From positions 51,872,171 to 51,936,170 of the forward strand of contig OX421961.1 of the NCBI GenBank assembly GCA_949128115.1: a DNA stretch of 64,000 bases, read 5' to 3'. Within the stretch, counting starts at the first letter, position 1. Every line of letters begins with the position of its first letter. Source of the stretch: Anaspis maculata. Its lineage: Eukaryota; Arthropoda; Insecta; Coleoptera; Scraptiidae. Below are positions 32,601 through 44,500 of the stretch, in pieces. The position numbers were made by a program, and so were the translations under genes. A model generated the notes under the pieces. It saw nothing but the letters and a program-made list of their open reading frames with translations. It ran no database searches and was not told the DNA's origin.

Positions 32601-35600
32601 GTGCCGATTCCCGAAAATTCAGAAGATTATAGTGACACCAGGACCGAGCCAAAGCAGGGGTCGCAAGGCCGTTTTTTCTTCACATTTCGCAGACTTCTTG
32701 GGTTTCAGAAACGACAATCGTAGTTGGAATATTCACAGTTGGGTCAATCCCTCCTATATTTGCAGAAGAACCCCGAATTTTTCGATTCCGACTGGCCGAA
32801 AAATGGAAATTACACTCCGTACTCCGAGTTACACTCGCTCCGAGCCGTTATGCCGTCGCCATTAACAGCCATTCAAGGAGTAGACGCTATGTGCTGTGAG
32901 TCTATGGTGCTGTGATGACATGACCATGGTATCTTCACGTTCACGAAAACGATTTTCCCGGTTATCGAGACCATCGCGTACAGATGCGCTCTAGAAAACT
33001 TCAGCATCAGGTACTTGAAGGACAATTTTCGGTGGTACTGAAGCTGAGATAAACCGATAAATCTTCTGAAAGTCTAAATTTGCAAAAAAACAGTGCTAAC
33101 TTGAAAATGCGGGCTTTAATAAAAAATCTCCTAACGGCACTTTATCCTCCAAATGAAACGGCGGATCAAGCCATGGTACCGATTCCCAAAAAATTTCACG
33201 AATAATGATACCAGGGTCGGGCTAAGGGCTCCGGAGTCGATTTTTTTGACATTTCGCAGACTTTGTAGCCTCGAAAGCGACATTCGACGACGCAATTTCC
33301 ATAATTAGGTCAATCCCTTACATATTTGCAAAACAAACGAAATTTTTCGGGTTCAGCTGACTGAAAATATGACCTGGTCGTTCTAAGAATACAGATCGCA
33401 TTTTTTTCTTGAATGAGCCTATATTGAACGCAAAAAAATTGCGTTCAAAAAAACCCGAAAATTTCATGGATCTCAGGTGCTGAAAGGTCTACCGAGCAAT
33501 TTTTTCGGGAAAATTTCGAAATTACCAATTTTTTTCAAAAAAAATCTTTGCAAATCGAAAACGCAGGCTCTAATCAAAAATCTTCTAACGGCATTTTATT
33601 CTCCAAATGAGACAAGAGATCATTCGATTCTGCCGATTTACGAAAATTCTCACGACAGGGTTCTCGCTAGTCAATGCATGGAGTCAAATTTCTTTGACTT
33701 TTTCTCTGATTTTACAGACCATGGATGGTCGTGAGTTTTCCCTGACTACTGAGTAAAGAAATTCTCAAGCACCTAATAAAAGAAATAGTTGTGGGTAGCA
33801 GGTAAAATAAAGCGATCAATTTTTTCGGAAAACACAAAACATGTTAACTGCATGATTGATGACTAGGAGCGATAACAGATTTGAAAAATGAAAAAAAAGT
33901 TGCTCAGTTTACGAATTCCCTGACCCTCAGAAAAAAACCTTGACTTTTTCTTTTTTTTTTTTTTCAAAATTTCATGACATTTCTTGACCAAAATTTTCAA
34001 ATAGTGAATTCTCCAGGTTTTCCAGATTAGCGGGAGCCCTGCACGATTAATGATACCAGAGCTGACCAAAGGGCTCCGGGGCCGGTTTTTGATAAATCTT
34101 TTATAGCCTAAAACTGACAAAAAAAATAAATTCAACTTGAAAACGCGGGCTTAGATCAAAAATCTTCTAGAATAAGCCCTTCATTCTTCATTTTCACACG
34201 ATACCAGGGTAGGCCGCCAGGCTCCGGGGGTAATTTTTTTCACATTTCGCTGACTTGTGGCTTCAAAAACGACACTGCAACATTTTATTCCAGCATTTTC
34301 GGTTTTTCCGTTCTTTCGAGTTTTTCATCTTTTCGGGGGTATCTTCGCCCATTTTTGGAATTACCAGACAGTGAAATCGTACTTTAAACCTTGTATTATT
34401 CTTCTGTTCATAGATCCCCTGTTGTGAAATAACTCTAGCTCTCACTCCAGCTCGTTATTTGTTTTAGCTTCTACCGTTAAAAAAATCGGCTGTGTCACCC
34501 AAAAACTTTTCCGACTAGTACCCAGGAACCTCTGGAATTTTTTTTCGAAACGCCCCTCCGGGTGGAAAGTTAAAATTAGAAAGAGAGATTGAAAATAATT
34601 TGCAAGAAATTGAAAATTTTGTCAGGAAAATTTGAATTTTCCGGGAAAACATCAAATCTTATTCCAAATCATTGTAAAAATAATCAATTGAAAGCTTCAC
34701 TCCAAGCTCCATCATTCAAGTCCGGTTTCGAAAACCCAGGCCGTTTTTACATTTTCAACCGGAAAATTCTCGTGAAGTTGAGAAAAAATTGTTGGAGAAT
34801 GTTCATGACCCAGTTACCCCCTGTTTAAAATAGCACTGAAAATCTGTTCACGGGAGAAAAAGTTGGAAAATTTCAAGTTTTTCCAGAGAGGAAAACTCGA
34901 AAACCGTGGGTCCGTTCTCAAAAGTTTTTCTTCCAAAAATTAATTCAATCTTTTTTTCAAGTTTAATTCCCAGCATGTCTGCACCTGAAATCAATATTTC
35001 GTGGGGCTCACACTGCATGTCAAAGTCTGCATTGCAGTTTTTTCAAATTCACGAAATGTGCTAATTTCATTGTGGAAAAATTACCGTAAGAAAACTGGTA
35101 CCGTGTTAATTTTGAAAATGGGTCTACACGACGCTCAATTCCATCTACTTTCGATATCAGTTGGAATTTTTCAAAAAAAGTCGATCCCCGCGAGTGGGAA
35201 TGAATTTTCGAGATCAAAAAGCGAGTCCTCCTGGTCAAAACACAGGTGAAATGCCCCTCTCGGTAATATAACTTTTTTTGTTGTGTTGCTTCCTGCCAAA
35301 ATTTAATTCCAATATCCATCGGATAGGTTTTAAATATAATTGAATGATGAAGTTTTGAATTTTGACATTTTTCATTATTCGACATAACAGATAGGACAAT
35401 ACATTCAACTGTGCTGAATACAGTTTTTCAGGGCTTTCAAATGACATATTGCAAGTCGAGATCCGTGGGATATATAGCTTCTGACATTTGTTGATAGTGA
35501 ACAGTTCTGTTTGACAGATGACAGTCAAAAACTATTGGGCTCATTCCACGGAAAAACCATGTCTGCACACCAAATTTCAAGTCTAAGTATGTCACAAATT

Positions 35601-38600
35601 CTTGAGACAGGAAGAGTTGAGGTGTACTCTGCTTTGGTAAAATTTTTGAAGAGGAAGAGTCGTTCAACATATAACGTTTTTAATTTTGCAGGTCTGAACT
35701 TGATTGCGTTTGTTTATGAGTCCTATATTTTCTCCTGGTTTTAATTAGTGTAATGGCTAAAAGGACAAACCAGTCCTAAGGCAAAAAAAAAGTTGATCGT
35801 ATCGACGGTTTCGCAGTTACCGTGAGAGATTACAGACACACAGACAGATAGACAGACATCATTCTGGAAATGGTCTTAGTCGTCTTGGGGGACCTCCAAA
35901 TGGATATATCCGTGGAAATCTCAAAAACTTTTTTCTGCACGATTACAATATGTACGATCGCGCGCAAAATAAACGGAGACAGTGTTTCGCGCGGAGTGTA
36001 CCGATTTAATGGATTTTGGCTTAGTGTCACAGTGACAAGAAGGCCAAAATTCATCAAATCAGTACACTCTGGGGGGGGGGGGGGGGTCGGAAAAGTATAA
36101 AAGGAAGGACGTCAAATTAGGTGGTTTTGGCATGTTTCTGGCAAATTGTTTCGTATTATGCGTTCAGCTTTTATTTTCACCAAAGCAGGCGAGTCTAGTG
36201 TGTGATGTGTGACAGAATCCACCTTGTAAGAGCGCATATTTTTGGAATTGATAAGCCGCTTTTACAGAACTTCGTATGTCGCCGGGGACAGTGTCGCTGG
36301 CCAATAGGATTCGATCCGCCTGTACTCCCCTACCTCCCTCCATAACTCCCCGCGACACGAGTTTCTGTCGTCGTGTCGTTCAAATTATTCAACTACATAC
36401 AGTGGAGTGGGGGGATTGTCGCCGGCGACAAAAGAACTTCTGTAAAGCCGCCAATAAGCATTAGGCATTCTGTGTGATAAAGGGTATTATAGTTACTATA
36501 CTCTTTTAAAAAGACGTATGATCACCCGTGATTATCACACTCTTCCGTGTGGTTTCCTTCGAAAACCAGTCGTGTGACAATACTGCATACGACCTACAAG
36601 TTGGGGCTAAGACCGCCGTAAGTGCGGTTACTATAGCAACGGGCGCAACGGCCAATCAGACCGCTCTATTTGGCAAGTTACGCCGTCCTAACTTTTGCGC
36701 CTGGAACTTGGTATCGAGCCCTTATCTATTAGGTAATACGATTCTGGCCAATAAATCGGACCTGCATGCGCCACTCAAAGGCAGTGAAGCCAAACCTTTC
36801 TCAAAAGCAGCTCCCGGGAATGAGGTCCCTCGATCAGGGACACCGTCCAGCTTAAAATGAGAGATACTTTAATAACTTTCTCTGGACGGTCCTCTATCTG
36901 GCTCATGTATTTCGCGTAATCTGGCGACCAAACGCAGGAAGCATAATCAGGCCCTCCCCTTCGCTACGCCACTGGCCATTGCCTGTGCAGAAGCCTCACT
37001 TCATCTCCAGTGATGCCAACCCAAGGTCGGACCAAGCGAGAGTCGGAGCAATGATAAGGCGGAACAAGCCGACGCACCCAAAATAAGCATTATTCAGTTT
37101 CGTAAATCGTCACCTTGAGCGCTGATGTCGACTCCTCCCACTTTTTTGGCGAACGCACATAGCGGATAAAACTCTTAAAAATGGGTCCAACATTTCCAAG
37201 TGACCAATTACAAAATGTTACTCACTGAGAACGGTTATTCTTGAATTTATATTATTGACTATGACCATTACTGCTAGTATCAATTGATTTCCCACTTATT
37301 CCACAATGGGCAAATTCAAGATGGCGGCCATAAGAAAAAAAAAGCAGTCGGCTGTCATATTTTCAAAAATAGTAGGCTGTGACGGTGGCAACACATCACA
37401 TTTTATTCATGAGGTCATTATTTGTGGAAATGCAAAAATTTTATCCGAATATCTTGGAAAATCACAATTTTTTGGAAAATGTTCATTCGAGACAGTGTTT
37501 CGCGCGGAGTGTACTGATTTAATGAATTTTAGCCTTCTTGTCACTGTGACACCAAGCCAAAATTCATAAAATCGGTACACTCCGCGCAAAACACTGTCTC
37601 CGTTTATTTTGCGTGCGATCGTACATGTGGTATGTACAACATTCATACCAAACGGCACTTCTTAATCAATGCAAGGTGGTGGTGGTATTATGGCGCTCAA
37701 CATCCAGACATCAGGTTTTAGTTTGGTACCAAAAAATGGTATCAAAAGTTTTACTAGAGTGATATATTATGGTTCCATTGCCGTAGGTCCATAGACACGT
37801 AGGTCGCCATCGGCGACCAACTGTCACTTGTGACAATTATGATGACACTTCTCGTTTCTACCTGACCTACATTTCATTTGCTCATGGTTTGACGAAAGAA
37901 CACAACTTGTTGAAAGTGGCTGTACCGAGAAGGAAGTTCAAAGAAGCTACGAAGAGATGCATTTACGGTGTGTGTAAAAGTGACAGCCAGGAACCAGTAG
38001 TTGGTCAGGCGGCTAAACAGAGCATGCAGCGTTGCCAAGTTTCCATATTCACACTGACAGGTGTGCGAAAGTTTTCAAAATCTGGCGCTTTTACACATGC
38101 GCACCTACCTACACGAAGTAGCCTATTTATGCTATTTTGATGCAATCACCTGCGAACTACTTACTACTGGGCCGGAAGTCCTTTATCTGACATCAAGCTT
38201 GATATATATACATTGATGGTATATAGCTAACGTATTAGTTGTGAATCACCTGTATATAAAAAATTGAGGCAAATTAATCGGTTCGTTTGATTAGTTGAAT
38301 ATTTCAAATATTTCAAATGAGGGGTTGAAGTAGCAGATGAAATACTTCCAGCCTGTTCAATGTTATGACAAATGTATGCCACTGAGCATCCCAAGACAAA
38401 AACATGTCCATTCGTCTATGTCTGAAAATCCATTCCAAGACGATGAGGTCAACTGTCGATTCCTGAGAGTTAGAGCAAGGATATTTTTTGATCAGGTTCA
38501 CGAGAGTCGAGAGCTGTAACATACCTACTGAAATTTGAAGCAAATCCATCAGGGACCGTTTTTCCATAAGGCTTTAGGGATAATATTTCACTTTTCTTGG

Positions 38601-40473
38601 AGGTCATGATTTGGCACACTTAAATTAGAATAGTGAAGAAATATTTGGCAATCTATCCTGCCAATAAAAAAAATTGTATGATTATTGCGTCGTTTTTATT
38701 TAGGCAACAAAAAATAATTCATCATCTACCACTTCGACACTGAAACTTTACTATCCACCAATAGGCCAGGCGGTATGTCGGTAAAATCACTACAATCTGG
38801 AAAAAACTCCGACCAAAGCTTTTATGGTGTCAAACTCTTCGTAAGGTCAGTAGTTATCTACCACTGAGTTTCCGCCCAAAAACGAGTTGTGCTGATTCCT
38901 CCACATCTACGCGAAGGTGAAGGATGCCTCAAAAGTGCAAAAAGACCTGTTAAACCTTCGTACTTTTTTGTTGTATTTGCCTAAATGCAAACGTACAACT
39001 CTTACGCAAACATTGGAAGCATCTGTCATCATCTCTGTGCCAGTCTTACTGTTGAAAAAAGAGATTTCTTTGTGCGGGTCGGATAAATCACATTTAATTG
39101 TTTTTCCACACAAGAAAACGATGGAGCAACATGTATTTTGGACGTTTTCTAATAACTTGTACTCATTGAGCCCATCTATGGCATTAAAATTTCAATAACG
39201 GCATTTTTGAAGATGTTGCCAGCAAAAAAGAGAAAAATTTTCACCCGCCTGTTCAGCAGCAATTTTTTCAATTTTACCAAACACCGTTTGCGAAAATTTT
39301 ATAAGGAATGAAAAGCTCAAACTCTTCTCTAACGATATCGTGCCTAGCTTGACCGCGGCACGCACTTAAAAGTCTTAAAAAACTGTTTTCTTTTCGAGAG
39401 GTCCTGTTTCACCCGTGTGCGGCCGTGCCTACTTGACATAGACCGGACTGATCACACGAGCTTGGAAATGTACTCTTTTCCAGCTTTAAAATGCGACAAT
39501 TATTATTGAGACTTTGTACATTGATTCATGAAGAAATCATACATCATTTCATCATTAATGGTCGTGTTTCAAAGCTGGAAGAGAGTACATTTCCAAGCTT
39601 GTGTAATCAGTCCGGTCTATGTCAAGTAGGCATGGCTGCACGCGGGTAAAATAGAACCGCTCGAAAGAAATCAGTTTCCTACACTTCCAAAAAGCGTGTC
39701 GCGGTTGAGCCAGATATAATATCATTAGAAAACAGTTCCAGCTTGTCATTTCCTATAAAATTTTTGAGAACGGTGTTTGGTAAAATTGAAAAAACTCCTG
39801 CTGAACAGGCGGGTAAAAATTATTCACTTCTTTACGGGCAACATCTTCAAAAATGCTGTTATTGAAATTTTAACGCCATCAATGGGCTCAGTGAGTACAA
39901 GTTATTAGAAAACATCCAAAATACATGTTGCTCCATCGTTTTATTGTGTGGAAAAACAATTAAATGTGATTTATCTGACCCGCACAAAGAAATCTTTTTT
40001 TTCAACAATAAGACTGGCACAGAGATGATGACAAATGCTTCCAATGTTTGCGTTAGAGTTGTAAGTTTGCATTGAGGCAAATAAAATGAAAAAGTACGGG
40101 GGTTTAACAGGTCTTTTTGCACCTTCAAGACATCCTTTACCTTTGAGCAGATGTGGAGGAATCAGCACAACTCGTTTTTGGGCGGAAACTCAGTGCTAGG
40201 TACCTACTGACCTTACGAAGAGTTTGACACCATAAAAGCTTTGGTCGGAATTTTTTCTATCCAGAATGACCTACCGCCTGGCCTACAACAAAAATGTTCA
40301 ATTTCTTTCAGAAAATAAACTGAAAAGTGTTACTAAAAATACTTAAATCTTCAAGCCTAGGTATTCATTCTCGTTTTCTTTTTCAGGAGGAATGCATGCT
40401 GCGATTCAGGTTCCTTGCGGAAACTTTACGGAAACAGAAGGATGGTTCAGAGCAGCAACCTCTACCTGAGTAA
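26698..40473 (+). CDS. DNAJC1: DnaJ homolog subfamily C member 1 (ER J-domain protein with SANT domains)
   Basis: Exons: 26698-26838, 26889-27977 and 40387-40473, all in phase 0; 438 aa. Residues 1-20 form a signal peptide. The J domain follows with HPD at 66-68, then a membrane segment at about 124-147 and two SANT/Myb domains at about 292-340 and 373-430. This order is that of DNAJC1/MTJ1, an ER membrane co-chaperone that docks BiP through a lumenal J domain, with the SANT part outside. The last exon (EECMLRFRFLAETLRKQK, then a short tail and TAA) completes the third helix of SANT 2. It lies 12.4 kb downstream behind a tttttcag acceptor and is followed by aataaaa near 40508. If intron 2 is not spliced, translation runs into it and stops at 28046. 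The upstream frame is open but has no earlier ATG. Confidence 0.94.
28157..28688 (+). repeat. Inverted pair, left arm A (DNAJC1 intron 2)
   Basis: This is the reverse complement of 37168-37728: ccaccttgcat, atgccgtttggtac, gatatttggataaaatttt, gatgtgttgccac, and gtggccgccatcttgaatt. It carries a tacagggtgatc insertion segment at about 28295 not seen in the partner. Confidence 0.82.
29072..29210. mobile_element. Palindromic MITE family A, copy 2
   Basis: Ends ggggccctattcttgaaac and gtttcaagaataaggcccc. The interior matches 13369-13495 (gttcacatgtgtag, gttgctaggcaagggccaat, agctctccttg). It sits beside a ggtgaggt block that also occurs inverted near 30095. Confidence 0.87.
29546..29872 (-). 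pseudogene. Possible remnant of a piggyBac-like transposase C-terminus
   Basis: A 108-codon open frame ends with a Cys-rich tail (KCGKYPRNTDKK, then LSCSTLICGACIRNQCVDC). The spacing of basic residues and CxxC pairs resembles the C-terminal zinc finger of piggyBac-type transposases. No upstream catalytic part is found, and the frame begins in a (GATT)n tract. The assignment is tentative and it may be chance. Confidence 0.3.
29830..29855. repeat. (GATT)n microsatellite
   Basis: Six perfect GATT units. Confidence 0.95.
30127..30440 (+). repeat. Inverted pair, left arm B (DNAJC1 intron 2)
   Basis: The reverse complement of 36965-37165: agtttcgtaaatc, gatgtcgactcctccc, gcgaacgcacatagcgg, ggtgcgtcggcttgttcc, ctccgactctcgcttgg and gagatgaagtgaggcttctg. 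In the right-hand copy B and A are adjacent; here 1.4 kb separates them. Confidence 0.85.
30838..31110. mobile_element. MITE family C, copy 2
   Basis: Folds through attccttgacagaa, tgaatggt, the gtttgagc blocks and gtagctttccaaaaag. It ends ccaacactttgtccttaa with a TTAA at 31107-31110. The left tip is missing. Confidence 0.78.
31534..31664. mobile_element. Palindromic MITE, 131 bp
   Basis: Ends gtcagcttatttagtcgcaa and, inverted, ttgctgctaaataagctgac. Arms continue through gttttaatttc and cgtaagcgcag with inverse copies. Confidence 0.85.
32527..34280 (+). repeat. Long tandem repeat, unit about 450-580 bp, four copies (DNAJC1 intron 2)
   Basis: The phrase aaatgcgggctttaat (or close) followed by aaaatct(tc)taacgg, tttattctccaaatgagac and gtgccgattcccgaaaat recurs at about 32530, 33098, 33557 and 34135. 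It is followed by ccagggt(c)gggct and the cacatttcgcagactt block. Units are diverged. Family L copy 2 follows directly. Confidence 0.8.
34553..35960 (+). repeat. Interspersed repeat family L, copy 2
   Basis: Collinear with about 400-1590 of the window: gctccatcattcaa(g)tccgg, aaaatctgttcacggg, gcatgtctgcacct, atttcgtggggctcac, gacagatgacagtcaaaaac, then cagacagatagacagac and cctccaaatggatatatccg. No coding region. Confidence 0.8.
35952..36068. mobile_element. MITE family J, copy 2, next to a G16 run
   Basis: gatcgcgcgcaaaataaacg, gagacagtgtttcgcgcgga and gtgtcacagtgacaag match 37489-37630. The right arm is cut off by a run of sixteen G at 36071-36086. Confidence 0.8.
36087..36964. other. Intronic spacer, no gene seen
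   Basis: It contains open but unrecognised frames and a cgtgtcgttcaaattattc block. No assignable element or exon was found. Confidence 0.4.
36965..37165 (-). repeat. Inverted pair, right arm B'
   Basis: The reverse complement of 30127-30440, ending gcgaacgcacatagcggat directly against arm A'. Confidence 0.85.
37168..37728 (-). repeat. Inverted pair, right arm A', with MITE J inside
   Basis: The reverse complement of 28157-28688 (ttcaagatggcggccat, tggcaacacatcac, gaatatcttggaaaatcac, gtaccaaacggca-like, atgcaaggtgg). It is interrupted by MITE J at 37489-37600. Confidence 0.82.
37489..37600. mobile_element. MITE family J, copy 1 (palindromic)
   Basis: gagacagtgtttcgcgcgga pairs with tccgcgcaaaacactgtctc; gtgtactgatttaatgaatt pairs with aattcataaaatcggtacac. 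The right side continues with cgtttattttgcgtgcgatc, matching the left tip of copy 2. Confidence 0.87.
37800..38120 (+). repeat. Interspersed repeat N, copy 2 (empty site for MITE I)
   Basis: Matches 18190-18660 but runs without interruption through gctacgaagagatgcattta, where copy 1 carries the 150-bp MITE I. Confidence 0.87.
38762..40285. mobile_element. Long foldback element, TAGGCCAG tips, CAA target duplication (DNAJC1 intron 2)
   Basis: Tips TAGGCCAGGCGGTA and TACCGCCTGGCCTA are flanked by CAA at 38759-38761 and 40286-40288. Arms of about 730 bp (38762 to about 39496 and about 39552-40285) are roughly 90% identical in inverse, with a loop of some 55 bp. Both arms keep an open frame of about 90 codons read inward (SVPVLLLKK, SLCGSDKSHLIVFPH, MEQHVFW shared). 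Its meaning is unknown. Confidence 0.92.
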
Positions 40474-41512
40474 CTTTAATGTACTCAACTAAAAAAAAAG
40501 CAGAAACAATAAAAATATTGCATAATTATGTTTCATGTTTATTCATATGTATATAGATATAATATAATATATAAACAATACTATTTCAGACATTATTGCA
40601 TTTATACAACAAATATTCTAGTCTATCATTTTACAATCAAACATTGACAAACTACAGATGGATGTTCAATTTTCTTGCACATTCCGATAAGGTTATAATG
40701 AAAGAACATCCACCTAACCTAACAAGTTGGAATGAGCTGCGTTTTAGAATCACAGTTGCATGGCGCATTTTCCCATTTTATTATTATCAATTTTTTCTTT
40801 TTATCAACATTTTCAAAACTCGACATCATCACAGATCAACAGACATTTTCTCATGAGATCTTTCGACAAAACATACCCAATAATTTACTGGAGGTTTTCT
40901 TATAAATGCACCATCAAGATGCTTTTTTCGCTCTTACTAACATACACAAGAACAACTTTCCGTTGATTTACTACACAAATTGTCTCTTTGGTATTTATGG
41001 TAGTACAATACCTCTAACATGGTTGATATACATTTTTCCTCAATTCACTATGATGATAATATAATACAGAATAATTATTAAAAAAGTGGTTTTGGCCACA
41101 AATCAATCAATGGTTGTGCTTGATAAATAATCCGTTTAAATAGGGGGTTGATAAATGGTTTATTGTTGTCTATAATGATATATCGCGAGCATTAATAGTG
41201 GCGGATGTTTTGTAGAAAAGTATGATTTTTCGTAAAAAACCTGAAGCATCGGTATTTTTTTAGTATTAACAACTACTATAAACTATATCACATATACGGA
41301 GTATTCTTACGTGAGTTTTTCTTTCTTCAAATTCTTCAGTTTGAGCCTTAACAGGATTGTATTGTCAACGGTTGGATATCTGTAGTAGATTTTTCGCTCT
41401 AAAATGAGAGAAAAGGAGTTGACTAGAGAAGCGACTGATGCATCGCGGGAACGAGACACGGAAGCAAAGCGGCAGGGTGATGGGGGCTTGATATTCTGTC
41501 CTCGTGAATTCA
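40474..41512. other. Tail-to-tail spacer between DNAJC1 and PACS
   Basis: It holds the DNAJC1 3' UTR (aataaaa near 40508) and, on the other strand, the PACS 3' UTR. It is A/T-rich and no further gene is seen. Confidence 0.6.
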
Positions 41513-44500
41513 TTACATGGCGTTCATTTCAGAGCTGGCCAGAGGCACTCCGACCAGCGCAATGGGCAGATTTTTCACGTGGGTTTGCCACGTCGAGCTC
41601 AGCTGGAAGAATTTCACCCCTGTGTATTCCACTCCATCAATGTAAACTGAAAATCCAATACCAAATAAAAATTTTTCTTGATGAGCTGTATTTTTCATTT
41701 TACCTCTCATCGGTGTATTATGAGACGCCCTGGCTGAACAGATCAGCCTCGATATGCCGTCGACATTCTGACTGCGAGGCTCTGCGTCTTTTTCTTTTTC
41801 CTTCTTTTTGCCCAATCTCATGACTACAATATAAAAAAAAGATAGTGCGTAACCTCAGATGCAGAAGTGAAACTTCTCAAGTGTAATTATTGATCAATTC
41901 CGATTTCTATTCTGTAAAACGTCCATTGACCGACAGATCTAAAAAACTTAAAAATGGTACAAGGAACTATATTTTTCACTGAATTGGTCGAAATCAAAAA
42001 TACAAATACAGGCTAAAGGAGTTCCACTTCAAAAATCAGTTTAATATACATGAGAATAAAACTGCGAAGACAAGACGCTTACTTTTCTGTTTCTTTTCTT
42101 TGTTAGCCATGTGTATGGTGAGACTGAGCCCTTGAGTGCTTGAAGTAGAAGCCTGGAGTCCCCGGAACAGACCCTTGAGCGAAGTTTTGCCATCTTGTTT
42201 GGTTTTGTCAGTCTTTACGGCAGCTTCGATAAATTTGGATAATTGCCAATAGTCCAGCTGCAATTCGAGAGGCTCCCAGGGTGATTCTCGACATTGCACA
42301 TTTGGCGAGGAGGGTGGGGTTAGGGAGGGAGCCGGCGGACTGGAACACATAAGATCTTCGAGGTCCACAGAAATGGAAAGGGGGTGATCAGCCGGACCGA
42401 CTCGTACTTCCTGTGAAATTCCATCATTCTCAATTTCAATTGGTTCGTGTAAGAATTACGCGATACTCACATTGACGAAAGGTATGAAGAGTTGGCTGGA
42501 ATCGTCCTGGCATGTCAGCATGGCTTCGCCAATAGGAAGTTGAGCTAGCGGCGCCAGAGGCGATACCGACAAGTACCTCTGCAACCTGACGCCTAATTCG
42601 TCGATTTTCAGTTCTTGATCGGTTGGAAATAGGGATGAGTAACCCTGATCGAGGGAAGCGAGATGTTTAGTGATGGCGCAGTTGCCGAGTGGCACCATAT
42701 AAATTCGGGTGAAGTTCAGCCATTCAGAAGGCTTGCTGGACAAAATCTCGACGTAGTGACGAATGGCCCAGCCCATCAGGATATCTCCTCCGACCAACAC
42801 CAATTTTACGAACGTACCTGGCTTGGCACAGCTATTACAACTGCGAATGCACGCAAATATTAAAACTTACTAAAATTGGAAAATTAGTAACGTTCATGTT
42901 TTGTTTTCATGTTTATAATGCCGTTTGCACCAACAATACTTACATCCAGTTCCACCAGCGAATTTAATCATTGTTAACTAATTAAGGCATTTTCTCTGAT
43001 GGATTCTAGATCAGTGCTGAATGACCACGGAAAATGCATACAAGCTGTTGTGGTCTAAACATTTTCCCATAATATTTCGTGAAACTTGTGTTTTCAGTGG
43101 TCACCAAGCCAATATTCACCAGAGAAAATTAGCTCAATTAGCTAACAATGATTAAATTATAAATTTGCTGGTGGAACTGGCTATTAGTGTTTAACTATGA
43201 CTTAAACTCTCAAACCTTTGGAGTGCATACCTATTTTCCGGTGCAAACTATACATTGACATTGACATTGACATAACAATACATTTTGGGGTCTTGGTGAC
43301 CCCACAATGCATAGTTCGCACCGAAAAATAGGTACAGGCTGTCTGATTTCTACATGATTCTAGTGGGCTGCGATTCAGACCGCGATCGGCCGATGGCCAC
43401 CAGAAACCAGAAGCACAGCCCACTAGAATCATGTTGAAATCAGACAGCCTATATGCACTCCAAAGGTTAATAATTGAAGTCATAGTTAAACTTCCAAGTA
43501 TTGTTGGTGCAAACGCCCATAAGAGCTATTTTTTCAGTTTCGTAAAACTGTTAATGTTATTGGGCTTTCTCTCCAAATACGTCAAGCTTGGGGCCACTGG
43601 CCAATCCCGATTGAATTTACGTCATTCTACGACATTTGGAGAGCAGGCTTGAAAGGCAGGGTTCATCTCGATAGGAATGACTTACTATTTTTGAATTTTG
43701 TTGAAGACGGCAGTTACTACAGTCTTGACTTCCACGCTAGAGATTGGCTGAAATACGCGATGATGGCTAAGTCTTGAGGTTAAAGAATTGGTAATACTGT
43801 CGGGACCCGTAACCAGCACGACGCTTTCGGGAAGGGCCGTCTCTTCCAAAGGCAGCAAACGTGACACTTGTTCCAAGAAAATTTTACGAGGCTGAAAAAT
43901 TATGAATAGTAATTTACAATGTAAGTAACGTAATTATGGTTTTTACATTATGAGAGAATGCTTCGAAGAACGAGCAGATGTTTTTACTCTTCAAAACGTT
44001 CGCACTATAGGTATGTATGTACTTTTGCTCTTCAAGTGTTTCTCAAAAAGTGAGATATTTCATGGATATTTGATATTTCTAGTGTAAACTCCATCCAACT
44101 GTGGTCATACGGATGTGGTAAAATAAGCTCATTCGTGAATATTATAACGGGAGGGTCCATTTTGCCAGCGAGTGGAATGTACAGTTGAGAACGCAAGATT
44201 CTGGGCGTCAAACTTTTTTCGTTAAAAAAGCGACTTACTGTGCAGTGCAGGACTCCTTGCGTAGCATATTTATCGTAAGGCCAGGAGGCCTGCAACCATT
44301 CCAATAATTTAATCAAGTTATAATTACAATAAAGGCAACTATCAAGACATGTTGCGTTTTTTTGGAATTTGAAAAACTTGACGTGCGCAATATTTTTCGC
44401 TTGTACTAAGATTATGCATATTTTTTGCATTTACTAAAAGGCTGAGCCGAGGTCATCTGTAACACGGGTCCATAAAAATGAAACTTCACACCGAGGTATA

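Noticed and set aside
38917..40128. The ~90-codon frames in the foldback arms as a host gene
   Set aside because: They lie within the arms of a mobile element and have no recognised homologue; reported as an observation only.
44032..44430. 132-codon minus-strand frame inside PACS intron 4
   Set aside because: No recognised family, and PACS exons 4 and 5 join in phase without it. Kept only as a note.
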